The notes: generated from the sequence alone by a model not told the origin. Shown: positions 9,053 through 18,923, counted from the first letter of the stretch. The stretch is DNA of 64,000 nucleotides from Bog-756 sp963812525 (GCA_963812525.1 CAWEVL010000003.1:8025-72024), one strand, 5' to 3'. Numbers and translations are program-made.

Positions 9053-12000
9053 CGGCGCCCGGACGTCCTGGTCGAGGTGCGGCTGTCCTCACCGCTGGGC
9101 CGGGAGGTGGTGGACGTGTCGATGGTCCGGTGCAGGTAGGTGGCGAACCGCCAGGCCCGGCCTTTGACCCCCGGGGGATCGGTGGGCCGGGGCTCGAGTC
9201 GGGTGATGGCGTCGAAGTCGCGGTCGTCGAAGGCCAACCGTACCGCCGGATGGTCTCCGTCCTCTGGGAACGGGTACCCCTTCCAGTGGCCCCGGGGCGA
9301 CTTGCCGCGGTACAGGTGGAACGAGAAGTTGGGGAAGAGCGGCAGGGGCTCGGTCATCCCCCTCCGGTAGCAGTCCACGGCCACGGCCAATACCGATGGG
9401 GCACCCGGACTGCCCTCGTCGACCGCGGTCGAGGGCACCAGATCATTGACCGTCGGGCTCCCCCCGGCCCGTTCGGGACGGCTGACGGCCAGCGATCGCC
9501 ACCGACGCCCCGGATCGGTCGCCATCAGCGCCATCAGATCGAGCCAGGCGGCCACCCGGTGGGTCGGCTTGAACCTCGAGTAGTAGAGCTCGGCCGGGCC
9601 GGACGGGTCGCCCGGGTCGCCGCCCACACGGAGCGGGACCGAGCCGACGACCCGGGTGCCGTCGGGCAGCAGGGCGTCCACCGGACACGGAACGGCGGGG
9701 CCCGGCACCATCCCCGCCTGGTGGGCCGCGTCCAGCATGGCCTGCACCGTCCGGTCGAGGACCCGGATCTGATCCTCGCCGAGCGGCGACGGCGGCAGGG
9801 TACCCAGCCGCCGCTCGTAGTGCAGCCACTCCTCGAACGTGTGTCCGTACTGCCGGGCCTCGAGGAGCCGGGTGCCCACGGTCCAGCCGGTCAGGCCCCC
9901 GATGTCCACGGCCAACGCGGTGGGTGTCTCGTCCTCGGGACGGGGGAGGCGGGCCGCCAGGCGGTCGCCGACGAACGCCGCGGTGGGATTCCTGAGGAAC
10001 CGGTGCAGTACCGAGAGCTCGATGACGTCGGACGTCGGCGAGTCGAGGGGCTCGTCCAGGAACGGCCGTCGCCGCGTGGCCTGGCCCCGCCGGGCCAACG
10101 CTCCGGCCAACTCGATGCGGTCGAATCCCCACGGGGTTCCGGCCGCCAGCCTCCCCGTCTCGAAGCAGCGCTCGTCGTAGGGCAGGCGGGGGTGGTCGAT
10201 CTCGAGGCGACGGGCCACGTCGGCCCGCCCTCCGGCCGCCGCCGAGGCCAGCACGGACTCGTAGAGCTCGGCGGTGGGCACCGCCCTCGGCACCGCCTGG
10301 TTGGTCCGGACATCGTGGCCGTCGCGCACCACCACCAGGTGGTCCTGGGCGGCCAGCACCGCCTCCAGGAGGGTCTCACGGGCCTCGCCCCTCGGATCCC
10401 GATCCCCGATGAGGGGGACCAGGGCCGAGAGGTCGTCACCGGCCGACCCCTCGGCGCCGAAGGCGGCCTGGTCCATGCCGAGCAGGCAGACCACCCGGAA
10501 CGGCACCCAACGGAGCGGCGTCAACGAGGTGACCGTGATCCCACCCCGGAAGAAATCGGCCCGGCCCACCTTGTCGTCGAGGCGCTCCTCGAGCAGCCGC
10601 CGGACGTCGCCGAACTCCAGCGCCACCGACGACGCCTCCCCCTGGCGCACCGACGACTCGACCACGTCGCCGAGGATGCGCTCCAGGGCCTCGAGCTGCC
10701 ACCCCTGGTCCCGCTCGGTGGCGAACAGGGCGGCGCACGTCTGGCCGATCCGTTCGACCCAGGCGGCCAGGGGGTGGGAGGCCGACGCGTCGGCCGCCAG
10801 GTGGGCCAGGCACCCCACGATGGCGGCCAGACTCCCGGCGGTCTCGACATCTCCTCCCTCGACGCCGTAGGGCGCGATGTCGCCGATCGCCAGCCGGAGC
10901 TCCTCGTCGAAGACGGCCGAGCCGATCAGCAGCCGGTCCACGGCCGCCCCCCACGTGTTGGTGACGACCGAGCCGGGGAGACCCAACCGCTCCCGCTGGG
11001 ACGGATCGAGTCCCCACCGCACGTTGGTGGCCTCCATCCACTCGCCGATCACACCCAACGCGTCGTCGTCGAATCCGAAGCGCTCCCGGACCGGACCCAG
11101 GGCCAGGAACTCCAACACGGAGTCCACGTCGAACCGGCCGGCCACCAGCTGGAGCAGAGACGAGGCCGCGCTCAGCACCGGGTTGGTGGTCCGGATCGAG
11201 CGATCGGCCAACCGGTACCGCAGGGCGGGAGCGCCGTGGCGGCCGGCGTGCGGGCCGGCCGACGAGAGGATCGCCGAGGAGGTGTCCGACGTCGCGCCGG
11301 CCGAGCGGCCGAAGGCCGCCTCGACCAGTGGGGCGAAGCGGTCGAGCGCCGGGCAGAGGACGACGATTTCGTCCTCGGTCAGGTCCGACCCCGGCCGGGC
11401 CAACAGGTGGAGGAGGGCGTCCCTCAGGACCTCGACCTGACGGCCGGCCCCGAAGCAGGAGTGGAACTGCACCGAGTCGTCACCGGGATCATCGGCCAGT
11501 GTGGCCTCCGGCGACCGGTTGGCCCGGAGATCGTGCTGCAGACGACCGAGGAGGGTGCCGGAGGACGCCCCGGTCGACCCCGGATCCTCCAGCCGTTGCA
11601 CCGGGACCTTCTCGGCCCGGACGTCAGCCAGCTGCAGTGCCGTCTCACGATGGAGACGGCCCCAGCTCCGGAGCAGCGGGTGGGCGACCAGCGAGGCGGT
11701 GGCGTCGTTCGCCCTCGGTCGGAGGGAGCCGTCCCCCGGCGCCGGGCTCACCCGAAGCAGCCGGTCGGGATCGAGATGGGTCGGCTCCAGCAGGAACAGG
11801 TGGACCTCCCGGGACGCGCCGACCGCCCGGGCCACCTCGAGGAACCCCCCGACCGGCAGAAGGGTGAACCCGAACAGCACCAGACGCGGCGGCAGGTCGA
11901 GCGGGGCCTCGCCGGCGTGGAGGCGCCGGAGGGCCCCGGGCAGCCGTTCCGGCGGGCTGGGCTCCTCGATCCGGTCCCTGACCTGTCGCCAGAGCCGGGC

Positions 12001-12526
12001 CTGCCAAGCGGCATGGTCGGCCAGGGGTCGGCCCGTGCCGTCGACCAACCGGTCTCGGGCCCACTCCCGCACCATGTGTGGACGGTGCAGGTGGTAGCGG
12101 TCGAACAGGTCTGCGATGCGCCGGCCCCGGGCATAGAGCGAGGCGCCCTCCCCCGGCCCAGCCCACGCCGCGGCCGACGGGGAGCCCGGTCCCCCCGTCG
12201 GCGGTGGCGACGGCATCCAGCACCGGCCATACCATCCGCTCGATGCGCCAGGGGTCGGGTTGGCCGAAGGGCCGGTCCATGGCCAGGACGGCATTGCGCA
12301 GGTCGCCCGGATAGGCCCTGATGATGTTGGCGGCGATGCCGTCGCCGGCACCGGGCCCCGAGGCGCCGAGATGACGGGCCAGCTCGAGGGCGAGCCAGCG
12401 TCGCATCCCGTCGGACGGCACGGCCAGCCATTCCGGCGTGAACGGGTCCGGGGGCGCGACCGCCAGGACCTCGGCCAGTCGAGCTGCCAGGGGCCGGGCC
12501 GAGCCCGCCGAATACAGATGGAGCAT
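9049..12526 (-). CDS. recC: Exodeoxyribonuclease V gamma subunit, RecC (one frameshift)
   Basis: RecC is the Chi-scanning scaffold of RecBCD, built on an inactive helicase/nuclease fold. The N-terminus MLHLYSAG, followed by WLALELARHLG, is classic RecC and lies in one frame. From about 12205-12160 the homology moves to the next frame (SAAAWAGPGEGASLYARGRR onward) and runs to the stop at 9049. One extra base, most likely in the C6 run at 12191-12196, explains it. Corrected length is 1158 residues, normal for RecC. The stop overlaps recB by 4 bases. A TAGGGT -10 lies 9 bases before ATG 12526. I read the shift as a probable consensus error because recB and recD are intact. Confidence 0.88.
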
Positions 12527-12535
12527 CGATCAGCG

Positions 12536-12541
12536 ACCCTA
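12536..12541 (-). promoter_or_regulatory. -10 element of the recCBD operon
   Basis: TAGGGT on the minus strand, 9 bases before the recC ATG 12526. The same hexamer sits before pdxH, tag and the aldo/keto reductase. The transcript would have no leader or only a few bases. Confidence 0.4.
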
Positions 12542-12785
12542 GTCAGGGGGTGCGACAACCAGGTGACCGGCGTGCCGTCCCCGGGCCGCCGGCTCCGGGC
12601 GGTCGGGTCCCACCCGTTCCGGCCCGCCATCTGAACCGGGCCGCGCCAAAGGTGGTTGCGCAATCAACAACGTCCCTGGCCACAGGCGCAGGCATCGACC
12701 CCGCCGTACCCATCAAGTGCTAACAAGGAAAGTAGGAAGTGCCCACATCCGGGTACGACGAGCGACTGAGTCCAAAGGGGAACCC

Positions 12786-13482
12786 ATGGGACACCTAGCG
12801 GCAACGAGCTATACGGTTTCGAGCGGCGGTAGCGGCTTTGCCGTGTTCCTCTTCATCGGTCTCGCCCTCTATGTGCTGACCGCGCTCGGCCTCTACGGCA
12901 CCTTCGTCAAGGCCGGCCAGCCGGGGTGGGCCGGGTTCGTCCCCTTCTACAACTTCATCATCCTGCTCAAGGTGGCCGGACGGCCGACGTCCTGGGGATG
13001 GTTCCTGCTCCTGTTGATCGTGCCCTACCTCGGGACGCTGGCATTCTTCGTGATCTACATCATCGTTGCCAACGACGTCTCGAAGAGCTTCGGGCACGGT
13101 CCTGGATTCACCGTCGGCCTCGTGATCCCCTACGTGTCGGTGATCTTCTACTACATCCTGTGGCTCGGCTCGAGCGTGTATCGCGGACCTGCGGCGGCGA
13201 TGGGCGCGACATCGGGTGGCTACCCTCCCGCCGGCGGCTACTACCCGCCGCAGACCGGGCTACCCGCCCCAGCCCGGCTACCCACCGGCCGGTCAGCCGG
13301 CCTACCCACCGGCCGGCCAGGCCCCGCCCCCACCGCAGCCCGGCTACCCGCCGGCCGGCCAGGCCCCGCCCCCACCACAGCCCGGCTACCCTCCGGCCGG
13401 ACAGGCCCCGCCCCCACCGATGCCCCCCGTCGCACCCCCGGCACCCCCGGCCGAACCCGGGCAGACGCCTCCGCCCCAGTAG
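12786..13482 (+). CDS. DUF5684-type membrane protein with proline-rich repeat tail (one frameshift)
   Basis: The N-terminal half has four hydrophobic segments. The family-like core is GWAGFVPFYNFIILLKVAGR, then WFLLLLIVPYLG and a DVSKSFGHGPGF loop, as in DUF5684 membrane proteins of unknown function. The first frame breaks near 13250-13258 (ACCGGGCTAC); removing one G gives a Tyr/Pro/Gln-rich tail ending at TAG 13480, with three 14-residue repeats (QPGYPPAGQAPPPP). Corrected length is 231 residues. Start ATG 12786 follows an AAAGGGG ribosome-binding site. The 259 bases upstream hold a TTGCGCAA palindrome (12655-12662) but no clear promoter. The tail is probably disordered and cytoplasmic or surface-exposed; function unknown. 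Confidence 0.75.
13294..13419 (+). repeat. Three tandem 42-bp units encoding a Pro-rich tail
   Basis: Units at 13294-13335, 13336-13377 and 13378-13419 each encode QP(A/G)YPPAGQAPPPP. They differ only at a few bases, and the unit is exactly 14 codons, so copy-number changes would keep the frame. A shorter PGYPPQPGYPPAG precedes them. Confidence 0.85.
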
Positions 13483-13510
13483 CCAGCGGCCGACAGGAGA
13501 GGGGTTGGGG

Positions 13511-13788
13511 TCAGCTCGGCGGCGTCACGGCCAGCAGAGCCGAAGGTACCGCCTCCAGGGTGGCCAGGATGGCCTCGGCCAGGGCCCGGGCCGAGGTGGG
13601 GTCGAGTTCCATGGCCACGCGGTCACCGGGGCCCCGCGACGGATTGATCAGATCGATGTTGAGGGTGTGCTCGGGACGGGCGTGGACCGGGTGGTCGAAG
13701 TAGACCGAGGCGTGGTCACGGGGAACCAGCCGGTCGCCCCCTTGCCACTCCCCTCGATGGTCATCGTGCTGGTCTGGTAGGTACACAT
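13511..13788 (-). CDS. DUF6295 family protein (one frameshift)
   Basis: ATG 13788, behind a GGAGAGCCC ribosome-binding site, begins MCTYQTSTMTIEGSGKG. After about 24 codons the family-like body VYFDHPVHARPEHTLNID appears in another frame. Inserting one base near 13710-13722 (GTGACCACGCC read as GTGACC-GACGCC) joins them into 92 residues, the size I recall for DUF6295, a small actinobacterial family of unknown function. A shorter unbroken alternative starts at GTG 13786 but gives an N-terminus unlike the family. This is one of only two deletion-type shifts in the window. It is convergent with the DUF5684 gene. Confidence 0.7.
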
Positions 13789-13855
13789 GGGCTCTCCGTT
13801 CGGTCGATGGAGTCGGTCGATGTCGCGGGTAAATGTCGCGGGTCGGTGGTGCCGC

Positions 13856-14602
13856 TCAGCGGCTGGCCAGGTTGCGGTCGAAGAACTCCCAGATCCTGTT
13901 CCACCCCTCGTTGGCCGCCTCGGGGCGATAGCTGGGCCGGTTGGTGGCGAAGAAGGCGTGGCCGGCCCCCTCGTACGAGTGGAACTCGAACACCTTGCCC
14001 GCCTTGGCCAGGGCCTCCTCCAACTCGGCCACCTCCTCGAGGGAGGGGTACTGGTCCTCGGCGCCGAAGAGCCCGAGAAGGGGGCAGGACAGCTCGGGCG
14101 CCAGCTGCAGGATGGGTTCGACGCTGAGCGGGAGCCCTTCGGGTGCCGGCCGGGTCACGAAGGCCCCGTAGCAGTCGACGGCCGCCTGAAGGTCGAGGCT
14201 GCAGGCGGCCAGGAACGACTGCCGGCCGCCCGAGCAGTAGCCGATGGTGGCCACCCTGCCGTTGGAGGAGCCGAAGGAGCGCAGGTAGGCGGCGGCCGCG
14301 CCGACATCGCCGACCAGCCGTGCATCGGGCACCCCGCCCTGGGCGCGGGCGGCGGCGGCCGCGTCGTCGGGGCTGGCACCGGGGGCCTCGCGTGAGTAGA
14401 GGTTCGGGCAGATGGCCAGATAGCCGTGCGCGGCGAACCGCCGGGTGATCTCCTTGGTCTGTTCGTCGAACCCAGGCATGTGGTGGATCACCACCACCCC
14501 TCCGGTGGGTGCCGGGTCGAGGGGAAGGGCCAGGTACGCCTCGATGGCGTCCTGGCCGTGCCCGGTGATCTGTACCGTCTCGGCTCGCATGGCGTCGCTC
14601 AT
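13856..14602 (-). CDS. Dienelactone hydrolase family protein
   Basis: A 248-residue alpha/beta hydrolase. The family's Cys-Asp-His triad is visible: Cys in IGYCSGGRQ (about residue 125), Asp in FGAEDQYPS and His in EGAGHAFF near the C-terminus. The oxyanion region VVVIHHMPGFDEQ is also typical. It would hydrolyse dienelactones or related esters, but many homologues have unknown substrates. ATG 14602 has an AGGAG ribosome-binding site. A longer in-frame start at 14731 would overlap the merR gene and is rejected. It lies 76 bases downstream of merR on the same strand and may belong to that transcript. Confidence 0.88.
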   Translation of the reverse strand: MSDAMRAETVQITGHGQDAIEAYLALPLDPAPTGGVVVIHHMPGFDEQTKEITRRFAAHGYLAICPNLYSREAPGASPDDAAAAARAQGGVPDARLVGDVGAAAAYLRSFGSSNGRVATIGYCSGGRQSFLAACSLDLQAAVDCYGAFVTRPAPEGLPLSVEPILQLAPELSCPLLGLFGAEDQYPSLEEVAELEEALAKAGKVFEFHSYEGAGHAFFATNRPSYRPEAANEGWNRIWEFFDRNLASR

Positions 14603-14678
14603 GGATCGACTCCTGTCTGTTCCTGGGTCGGGATGGTCCGGAGAGAGGCTGATGGCAGTGGGTCTGGCCGGTGGGCGT

Positions 14679-15179
14679 TCAGGACGGCTCGACCCCGAGC
14701 TCCACGGCGGAGTCGTCCTCGAGCTCGGCACGGGCCTCGTGCAATCGGACGGACTTGACCGCCCGCTCGTCGCGGAAGCGGCCGATCCGGGCCAGCGTGA
14801 TGTCGAGGCGCTCGAGCAGCTTCTCGTTGGCGTCGATGGCCTCGTCGAGGAGCTGGCGCCGGCGCTCGGGTGACGCGTCGCCCCACCGGTACTCCGAGCG
14901 GAGCCGGTCGAGGACCTCGATGTCTTCGGTGTCGAGCACGACCCGCACCTCGGCCAGCGAGAAGCCCAGCAGTTCCTGGAGGTCCTTGATCCGGGTGACC
15001 CGGGCCATGTCCGTCGACGAGTACAGGCGCTCGCCCCGGCCCCGGTAGCTGCTGGGGCTGATGAGACCCTGCTCCTCCCAGTAACGCAGCGTGCGGGGGG
15101 TCAGCCCGGTGAGCTTGGCCACCTCCCCGATCCGGAAGGTGGCGGCCGCCGGCTGTGGGGTGGCGTTCCGGGTGATCAT
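14679..15179 (-). CDS. MerR-family transcriptional regulator
   Basis: A 166-residue regulator with an N-terminal winged helix-turn-helix (IGEVAKLTGLTPRTLRYWEE, residues about 17-36) and a long C-terminal helical/coiled-coil dimerisation segment. The DNA-binding part is standard MerR; no metal-binding cysteines are seen, so it probably senses an organic ligand. Its ATG 15179 overlaps the stop of the MFS exporter gene (ATGA), so exporter and regulator are cotranscribed and translationally coupled. It probably controls its own operon through the palindrome at 17041-17056. Confidence 0.9.
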   Translation of the reverse strand: MITRNATPQPAAATFRIGEVAKLTGLTPRTLRYWEEQGLISPSSYRGRGERLYSSTDMARVTRIKDLQELLGFSLAEVRVVLDTEDIEVLDRLRSEYRWGDASPERRRQLLDEAIDANEKLLERLDITLARIGRFRDERAVKSVRLHEARAELEDDSAVELGVEPS

Positions 15180-16996
15180 CCGGCCACCTGGGCGACCGCC
15201 GCACCGGACACGTCGTCGTCTGGCGTCCCGGTCGACGCCCCCGGCTCGGGCTCGGAGTAGACGTAGTGACCACCCCGCATCCATGACGCCGCGGCGGCGA
15301 ACAGGCTGGCCACGATGGCGAAGTCGAGGGCGGCGTGCAGCCCCGCCCGGAACGGGGCGCTGATCAGCCCGGGGAAGAAGCTGCGACCAGTGAGGGCGTG
15401 CTGCTGGGCGGCCGGTAGTTGGCTCAGCTGGTGGGCCCCGATGAGGTGCTGCACCGGGTCGTAGCCCAGGAAGGCCGCGAACAGTGTGGAGACCGCGGGC
15501 AGGCGGGCCGCCGCCCGGGCGGCGTCGGCGGGCACGCCGTGGGCCAGCAGCCCATGCAGCAGATTGCCCGACAGGGTGGAGGACAGACCGGCGATCATGA
15601 GTGAGAAGAAGATCCCGATGGAGAGGACCTGTGCCGAGTTCTGGAACGTGGTGTTCATGCCCGACCCGGCCCCCCGGTGCTGCGGGGGGAGGCTGTTCAT
15701 GACGCCGGCCCGGTTGGGAGAACCGAAGGACGCCATGGCCATGCCGGTGGCGAACAGCAGCACGGCGAAGACCCAGTAGGAGAAGTCGACGGGCAGGAAT
15801 TCCAGGAGGGCGAGGCACACGGCGGTCATCAGCATGCCGCCGGTGGCGAACGGCCGGGCCCCGTAGCGGTCGGAGAGCACGCCGAAGAGGGGGCCGGCGA
15901 TCAACAGCCCGACCGTCAGGGGCATCATGGCGATGCCGGCCCACAGCGGCGTCACGCTGAAGGCGTAGCCGTGCAGCGGCAGCCAGATGCCTTGGAGCCA
16001 GATGATCAGCATGAACATCAGCCCACCCCGGCTCAGGGCGGCCAGGAAGCTGGCCAGCACGCCGCCGGTGAACGCCCGGATCTTGAACAGCTGCAGACGG
16101 AACATGGGCTGCTCCACCTTGGTCTCGATGATGCAGAAGGCGACGAGCAGGCCGAGTCCGACGACCAGCGAGGTGATCACCGTCGGGCTGGTCCACCCCA
16201 TGGTGTGGTGGCCGTAGGGCTCGATGCCGTAGGTGATGCCCACCATGACCAAGATGAGCCCCAGGGCGAAGGTGATGTTCCCCGGCCAGTCGATACGGGC
16301 CGGACGGCGCGGGCTGGTCTCGCGGAGCTTGAGGTAGCCGAAGACCGTGGCGAACAGGCCGATGGGCACCGAGACCAGGAAGATGAGCCGCCAGTTGATC
16401 GGCGCCAGCACGCCGCCGAGTACCAGTCCGATGAACGTACCGCTGAAGGCGGCGGCCTGGTTGACCCCGAGGGCCATCCCCCGCTGGTTGCTGGGGAACA
16501 CGTCGGTCAGGATGGCCGACGAGTTGGCCATCAGCATGGCCGCGCCCACCCCCTGGAAGATGCGCATGGTGATCAGCCAGACGCCGGCGGCGTGCCCGGT
16601 CATCCAGGTCACGCTCAACATGAGGGAGAACACGGTGAAGACGGCGAAGCCCAGGTTGTAGGTCCGGACCCGCCCGTAGATGTCGCCCATCCGGCCGAGG
16701 CTGACCACCAGCACGCTGGTGATGACGAGGAAGCCCAGGATCATCCACAGGAGGTAGAAGGTGTTCCCCGGCTGCAACGGGTCGAGCCCGATGCCCCGGA
16801 AGATGTCGGGCATGGCGATGAGCACGATGGAGCCGTCGATGGTGGCCATCAGCATGCCCAGAGTGGAGATGAACAGGGCGATCCACTTGTAGTTGGGCGG
16901 CAGGTCGACCACGGTGCGGTCCCCGCGCACTCCGTGCTCCGAGGGGTCCGCGGAGTCCGACGGTGCGGGGTTCTTCGTACCCTCTACGACGGCCAT
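15176..16996 (-). CDS. MFS drug-exporter-like transporter (DHA2, 14 TM)
   Basis: A 606-residue major facilitator. After a polar N-terminus of about 35 residues, the first helix region reads WIALFISTLGMLMATIDGSI, with the DHA2-type D-G-S-I/V motif. LGRMGDIYGRVR is the motif-A loop between helices 2 and 3. The length and number of hydrophobic stretches suit the 14-helix EmrB/QacA group, proton-driven exporters of drugs or lipophilic compounds. The MerR gene overlaps its end. ATG 16996 follows GGAGG. The C-terminal tail is long and polar. Substrate unknown. Confidence 0.9.
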   Translation of the reverse strand: MAVVEGTKNPAPSDSADPSEHGVRGDRTVVDLPPNYKWIALFISTLGMLMATIDGSIVLIAMPDIFRGIGLDPLQPGNTFYLLWMILGFLVITSVLVVSLGRMGDIYGRVRTYNLGFAVFTVFSLMLSVTWMTGHAAGVWLITMRIFQGVGAAMLMANSSAILTDVFPSNQRGMALGVNQAAAFSGTFIGLVLGGVLAPINWRLIFLVSVPIGLFATVFGYLKLRETSPRRPARIDWPGNITFALGLILVMVGITYGIEPYGHHTMGWTSPTVITSLVVGLGLLVAFCIIETKVEQPMFRLQLFKIRAFTGGVLASFLAALSRGGLMFMLIIWLQGIWLPLHGYAFSVTPLWAGIAMMPLTVGLLIAGPLFGVLSDRYGARPFATGGMLMTAVCLALLEFLPVDFSYWVFAVLLFATGMAMASFGSPNRAGVMNSLPPQHRGAGSGMNTTFQNSAQVLSIGIFFSLMIAGLSSTLSGNLLHGLLAHGVPADAARAAARLPAVSTLFAAFLGYDPVQHLIGAHQLSQLPAAQQHALTGRSFFPGLISAPFRAGLHAALDFAIVASLFAAAASWMRGGHYVYSEPEPGASTGTPDDDVSGAAVAQVAG

Positions 16997-17027
16997 GGCC
17001 CTCCGGCGCTCGCTCGATCTACCTTCT

Positions 17028-17056
17028 ACGTCAATCTATCTTAACGTGCACGTCAA
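17028..17056. promoter_or_regulatory. Candidate MerR operator upstream of the exporter
   Basis: TTAACGTGCACGTCAA (17041-17056) is a 16-bp near-perfect palindrome centred on ACGTGCACGT. ACGTCAA is repeated at 17028-17034, exactly 22 bases (two helical turns) from the copy at 17050-17056. On the minus strand it reads TTGACGT twice, the first also resembling a -35. It lies 32-60 bases before the exporter start, where a MerR dimer would act. Confidence 0.55.
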
Positions 17057-17116
17057 TCGCCGACCGGTGCCCCGACCGGCGCCGGGCTGGCGGTTGCCCC
17101 TGGTCGGGACGCCACC

Positions 17117-17122
17117 TAGAAT
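17117..17122 (+). promoter_or_regulatory. -10 element of the thioesterase gene (leaderless)
   Basis: TAGAAT, then 7 bases, then ATG 17130. There is no ribosome-binding site, so initiation on a leaderless message is likely. Confidence 0.5.
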
Positions 17123-17129
17123 CAGTTTC

Positions 17130-17585
17130 ATGACACAACTTAGTTCGGACACCCCGACCACGGTCCCCGGAGCGCCCACCCGTTCGCCCCGCCCCTCCGA
17201 GCAGGCCGGAGCGTTCGTCACCGCCGCCGGGCTGCAGGTCGACTCGGTGTCGCCCCACCGGGTGGCCGGCCACATCGACCTCGACGAGCGGCACCACACC
17301 CCCTGGGGCATCGTCCACGGCGGGGTCTACACGACGGCGGTGGAGAGCGCGGCCAGCATCGGGGCCAGCGCGGCGGTGGCCGACCGTGGCCAGGTGGCGG
17401 TGGGGCTGACCAACACCACCCACTTCCTCCGGTCGGTCACCGCCGGGCGGGTGATGGTCGAGGCAGTGGCCCTCAACCAGGGCCGGACCCAGCAGCTCTG
17501 GCAGGTCGACGTGACCGACGGCTCGGGGAAGCGACTGGCCCACGGGGAGGTCCGACTCCAGAACGTGACACCGGCCGGCGCCTGA
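17130..17585 (+). CDS. PaaI-family hotdog thioesterase
   Basis: A 151-residue hotdog-fold protein. The core motif HHTPWGIVHGGVYTTAVESA (about 57-76) contains the HGG loop of PaaI/4-hydroxybenzoyl-CoA thioesterases; it is followed by GLTNTTHFLRSV and the closing strand GKRLAHGEVRLQN. Such enzymes hydrolyse acyl- or aryl-CoA thioesters in the cytosol. It is divergent from the MFS/merR operon, so the operator between them could touch both genes. A long in-frame upstream extension (to 16893) reads into the exporter and is rejected. Confidence 0.88.
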   Translation: MTQLSSDTPTTVPGAPTRSPRPSEQAGAFVTAAGLQVDSVSPHRVAGHIDLDERHHTPWGIVHGGVYTTAVESAASIGASAAVADRGQVAVGLTNTTHFLRSVTAGRVMVEAVALNQGRTQQLWQVDVTDGSGKRLAHGEVRLQNVTPAGA

Positions 17586-17608
17586 ATTCCGGGCCTGGGC
17601 CCCGTCCC

Positions 17609-17628
17609 CGGCCGCCGTCCGGCGGCCG
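17609..17628 (+). terminator. Hairpin terminator after the thioesterase
   Basis: CGGCCGCCG-TC-CGGCGGCCG is a perfect 9-bp stem with a 2-base loop, 24 bases after the thioesterase stop and ending 2 bases before the ECF41-type promoter. There is no T-tract. Confidence 0.5.
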
Positions 17629-17630
17629 AC

Positions 17631-17657
17631 TGTCACAACCGGGGCCCGGCCGGCGTC
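17631..17657 (+). promoter_or_regulatory. ECF41 (SigJ-type) promoter TGTCACA-N16-CGTC
   Basis: TGTCACA at 17631-17637 and CGTC at 17654-17657 are separated by exactly 16 bases. This is the motif described for ECF41-group sigma factors, and the operon it drives encodes one. The distance to ATG 17666 is 8 bases, so the transcript would start at or beside that codon. It therefore argues against the ATG at 17660, which would lie upstream of the message. Confidence 0.75.
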
Positions 17658-17665
17658 AGATGGGT

Positions 17666-18923
17666 ATGCCAACCGATGCCGATGTGATCGTGGTGGGGGC
17701 CGGACTGGCCGGGTTGACCGCCGCCGCCACCGCCCGACGGTCAGGGTGCCGGGTCACGGTGCTCGAGGCCCACGCCCGGGGAGGGCGGGCCCGCACCGAG
17801 GAGCGGGACGGATTCACCCTCAACATGGGGGCGCACGCCCTCTATCGCGGTGGGGCGGGCATGGCCGTCCTGGCTGCCCTGGGCGTCGCCCCCGACGGGG
17901 CCGCCCCGCCGCTCGGCCCGGTACCGGGCCCTGACCGGGGGCCGCCTCCACGCCCTGCCCACCGGTCCGGCCACCCTGCTCCGGACCGGTGCCCTGGGCA
18001 CCCGCTCCCGGGCCCAACTGGTCCGGCTGCTCGGCCTCCTCCCCCGCCTCCGGCCCCGGGAGCTCGGTCACACCCCGGTGGCCGAGTGGCTGGCCGGCCA
18101 CCGCCTCCGTCCCGACGCCGACGCGATGGTCCGGGCCCTGATCCGCCTGGGCACGTACACCGACGACGTCGACCGGTTCAGCGCCGATGCCGCCCTCACC
18201 CAGCTGCAGAGCGCCTCCCGGGCGGGCGTCCTCTACCTCCACGGTGGCTGGTCGGGGCTGCTCGACGCCCTGTCCGACTCGCTCGACCTCCGCACCGGGG
18301 TGGAGGTGGAGGGCATCGACCGCGGCGGAGCCGGCGTGGAGGTCCGCACCGCGGCGGGGACGCTGACGGCCGGCCGGGTGGTGGTGGCCACCGGCGGGCC
18401 CGGCCGCCGTACGCCGGCTCCTTCCCGCGGACCCCGAGTGGGGCGAACTCGGTCCCCCCGTGACCGCGGCCTGCCTCGACCTCGGGGTGTCCCGGGATGC
18501 CCGCGCCGGGCTACGTCCTCTCGCTCGACGATCCCCTCTACGCCACGGTGCAGTCGCCCCCGGCCCGCCAGGCACCCGAGGGCGGGGCGGTGGTGGCCGC
18601 GCATCCGCTACGGCGCCCGCAGCGCGGCACAGGACCGCCCGCAGCTGGAGTCGCTCGTGGCCACGGCCGGCGTGGGTGACCAGGACGTGGTCGTCCGCCG
18701 GTTCCTGGCCCGCATGGTGGTGTACAGCGCCCTCCCATTGGCGTCGGCCGGCGGGCTGGCCGGCCGTCCCGGCATCGAGGACACCGGCGTCCCGGGCGTG
18801 ACCATGGCCGGTGACTGGATCGGTCCCGTCGGTCTCCTGGCCGACGCCTCACTGGCCAGCGGGCATGCCGCCGGCGGGCTGGCCGGGCGCGGCCGACCCG
18901 ACTCCTCCATAGTGGTGGCGTGA
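17666..18923 (+). CDS. NAD(P)/FAD-dependent oxidoreductase (four frameshifts)
   Basis: The N-terminus has the FAD-binding VIVVGAGLAGLTAA and an EAHARGGRARTEE segment typical of amine-oxidase/phytoene-desaturase-like flavoproteins. The C-terminus contains GVTMAGDWIGPVGLLADASLASG, also a family hallmark. Between them homology passes through three frames, with +1 shifts near 17918, 18403, 18500 and 18575-18605. Shortening G/C runs by one base each (for example GGCCCGG to GGCCGG) restores 417 residues. Its stop overlaps the sigJ start (GTGA). Linkage of ECF41 genes to oxidoreductases is well known, so this is probably the SigJ-controlled enzyme. Substrate unknown. Confidence 0.8.

Noticed and set aside
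13294..13419. CRISPR-like array
   Set aside because: Units are directly adjacent without spacers, in frame and encode a Pro-rich repeat.
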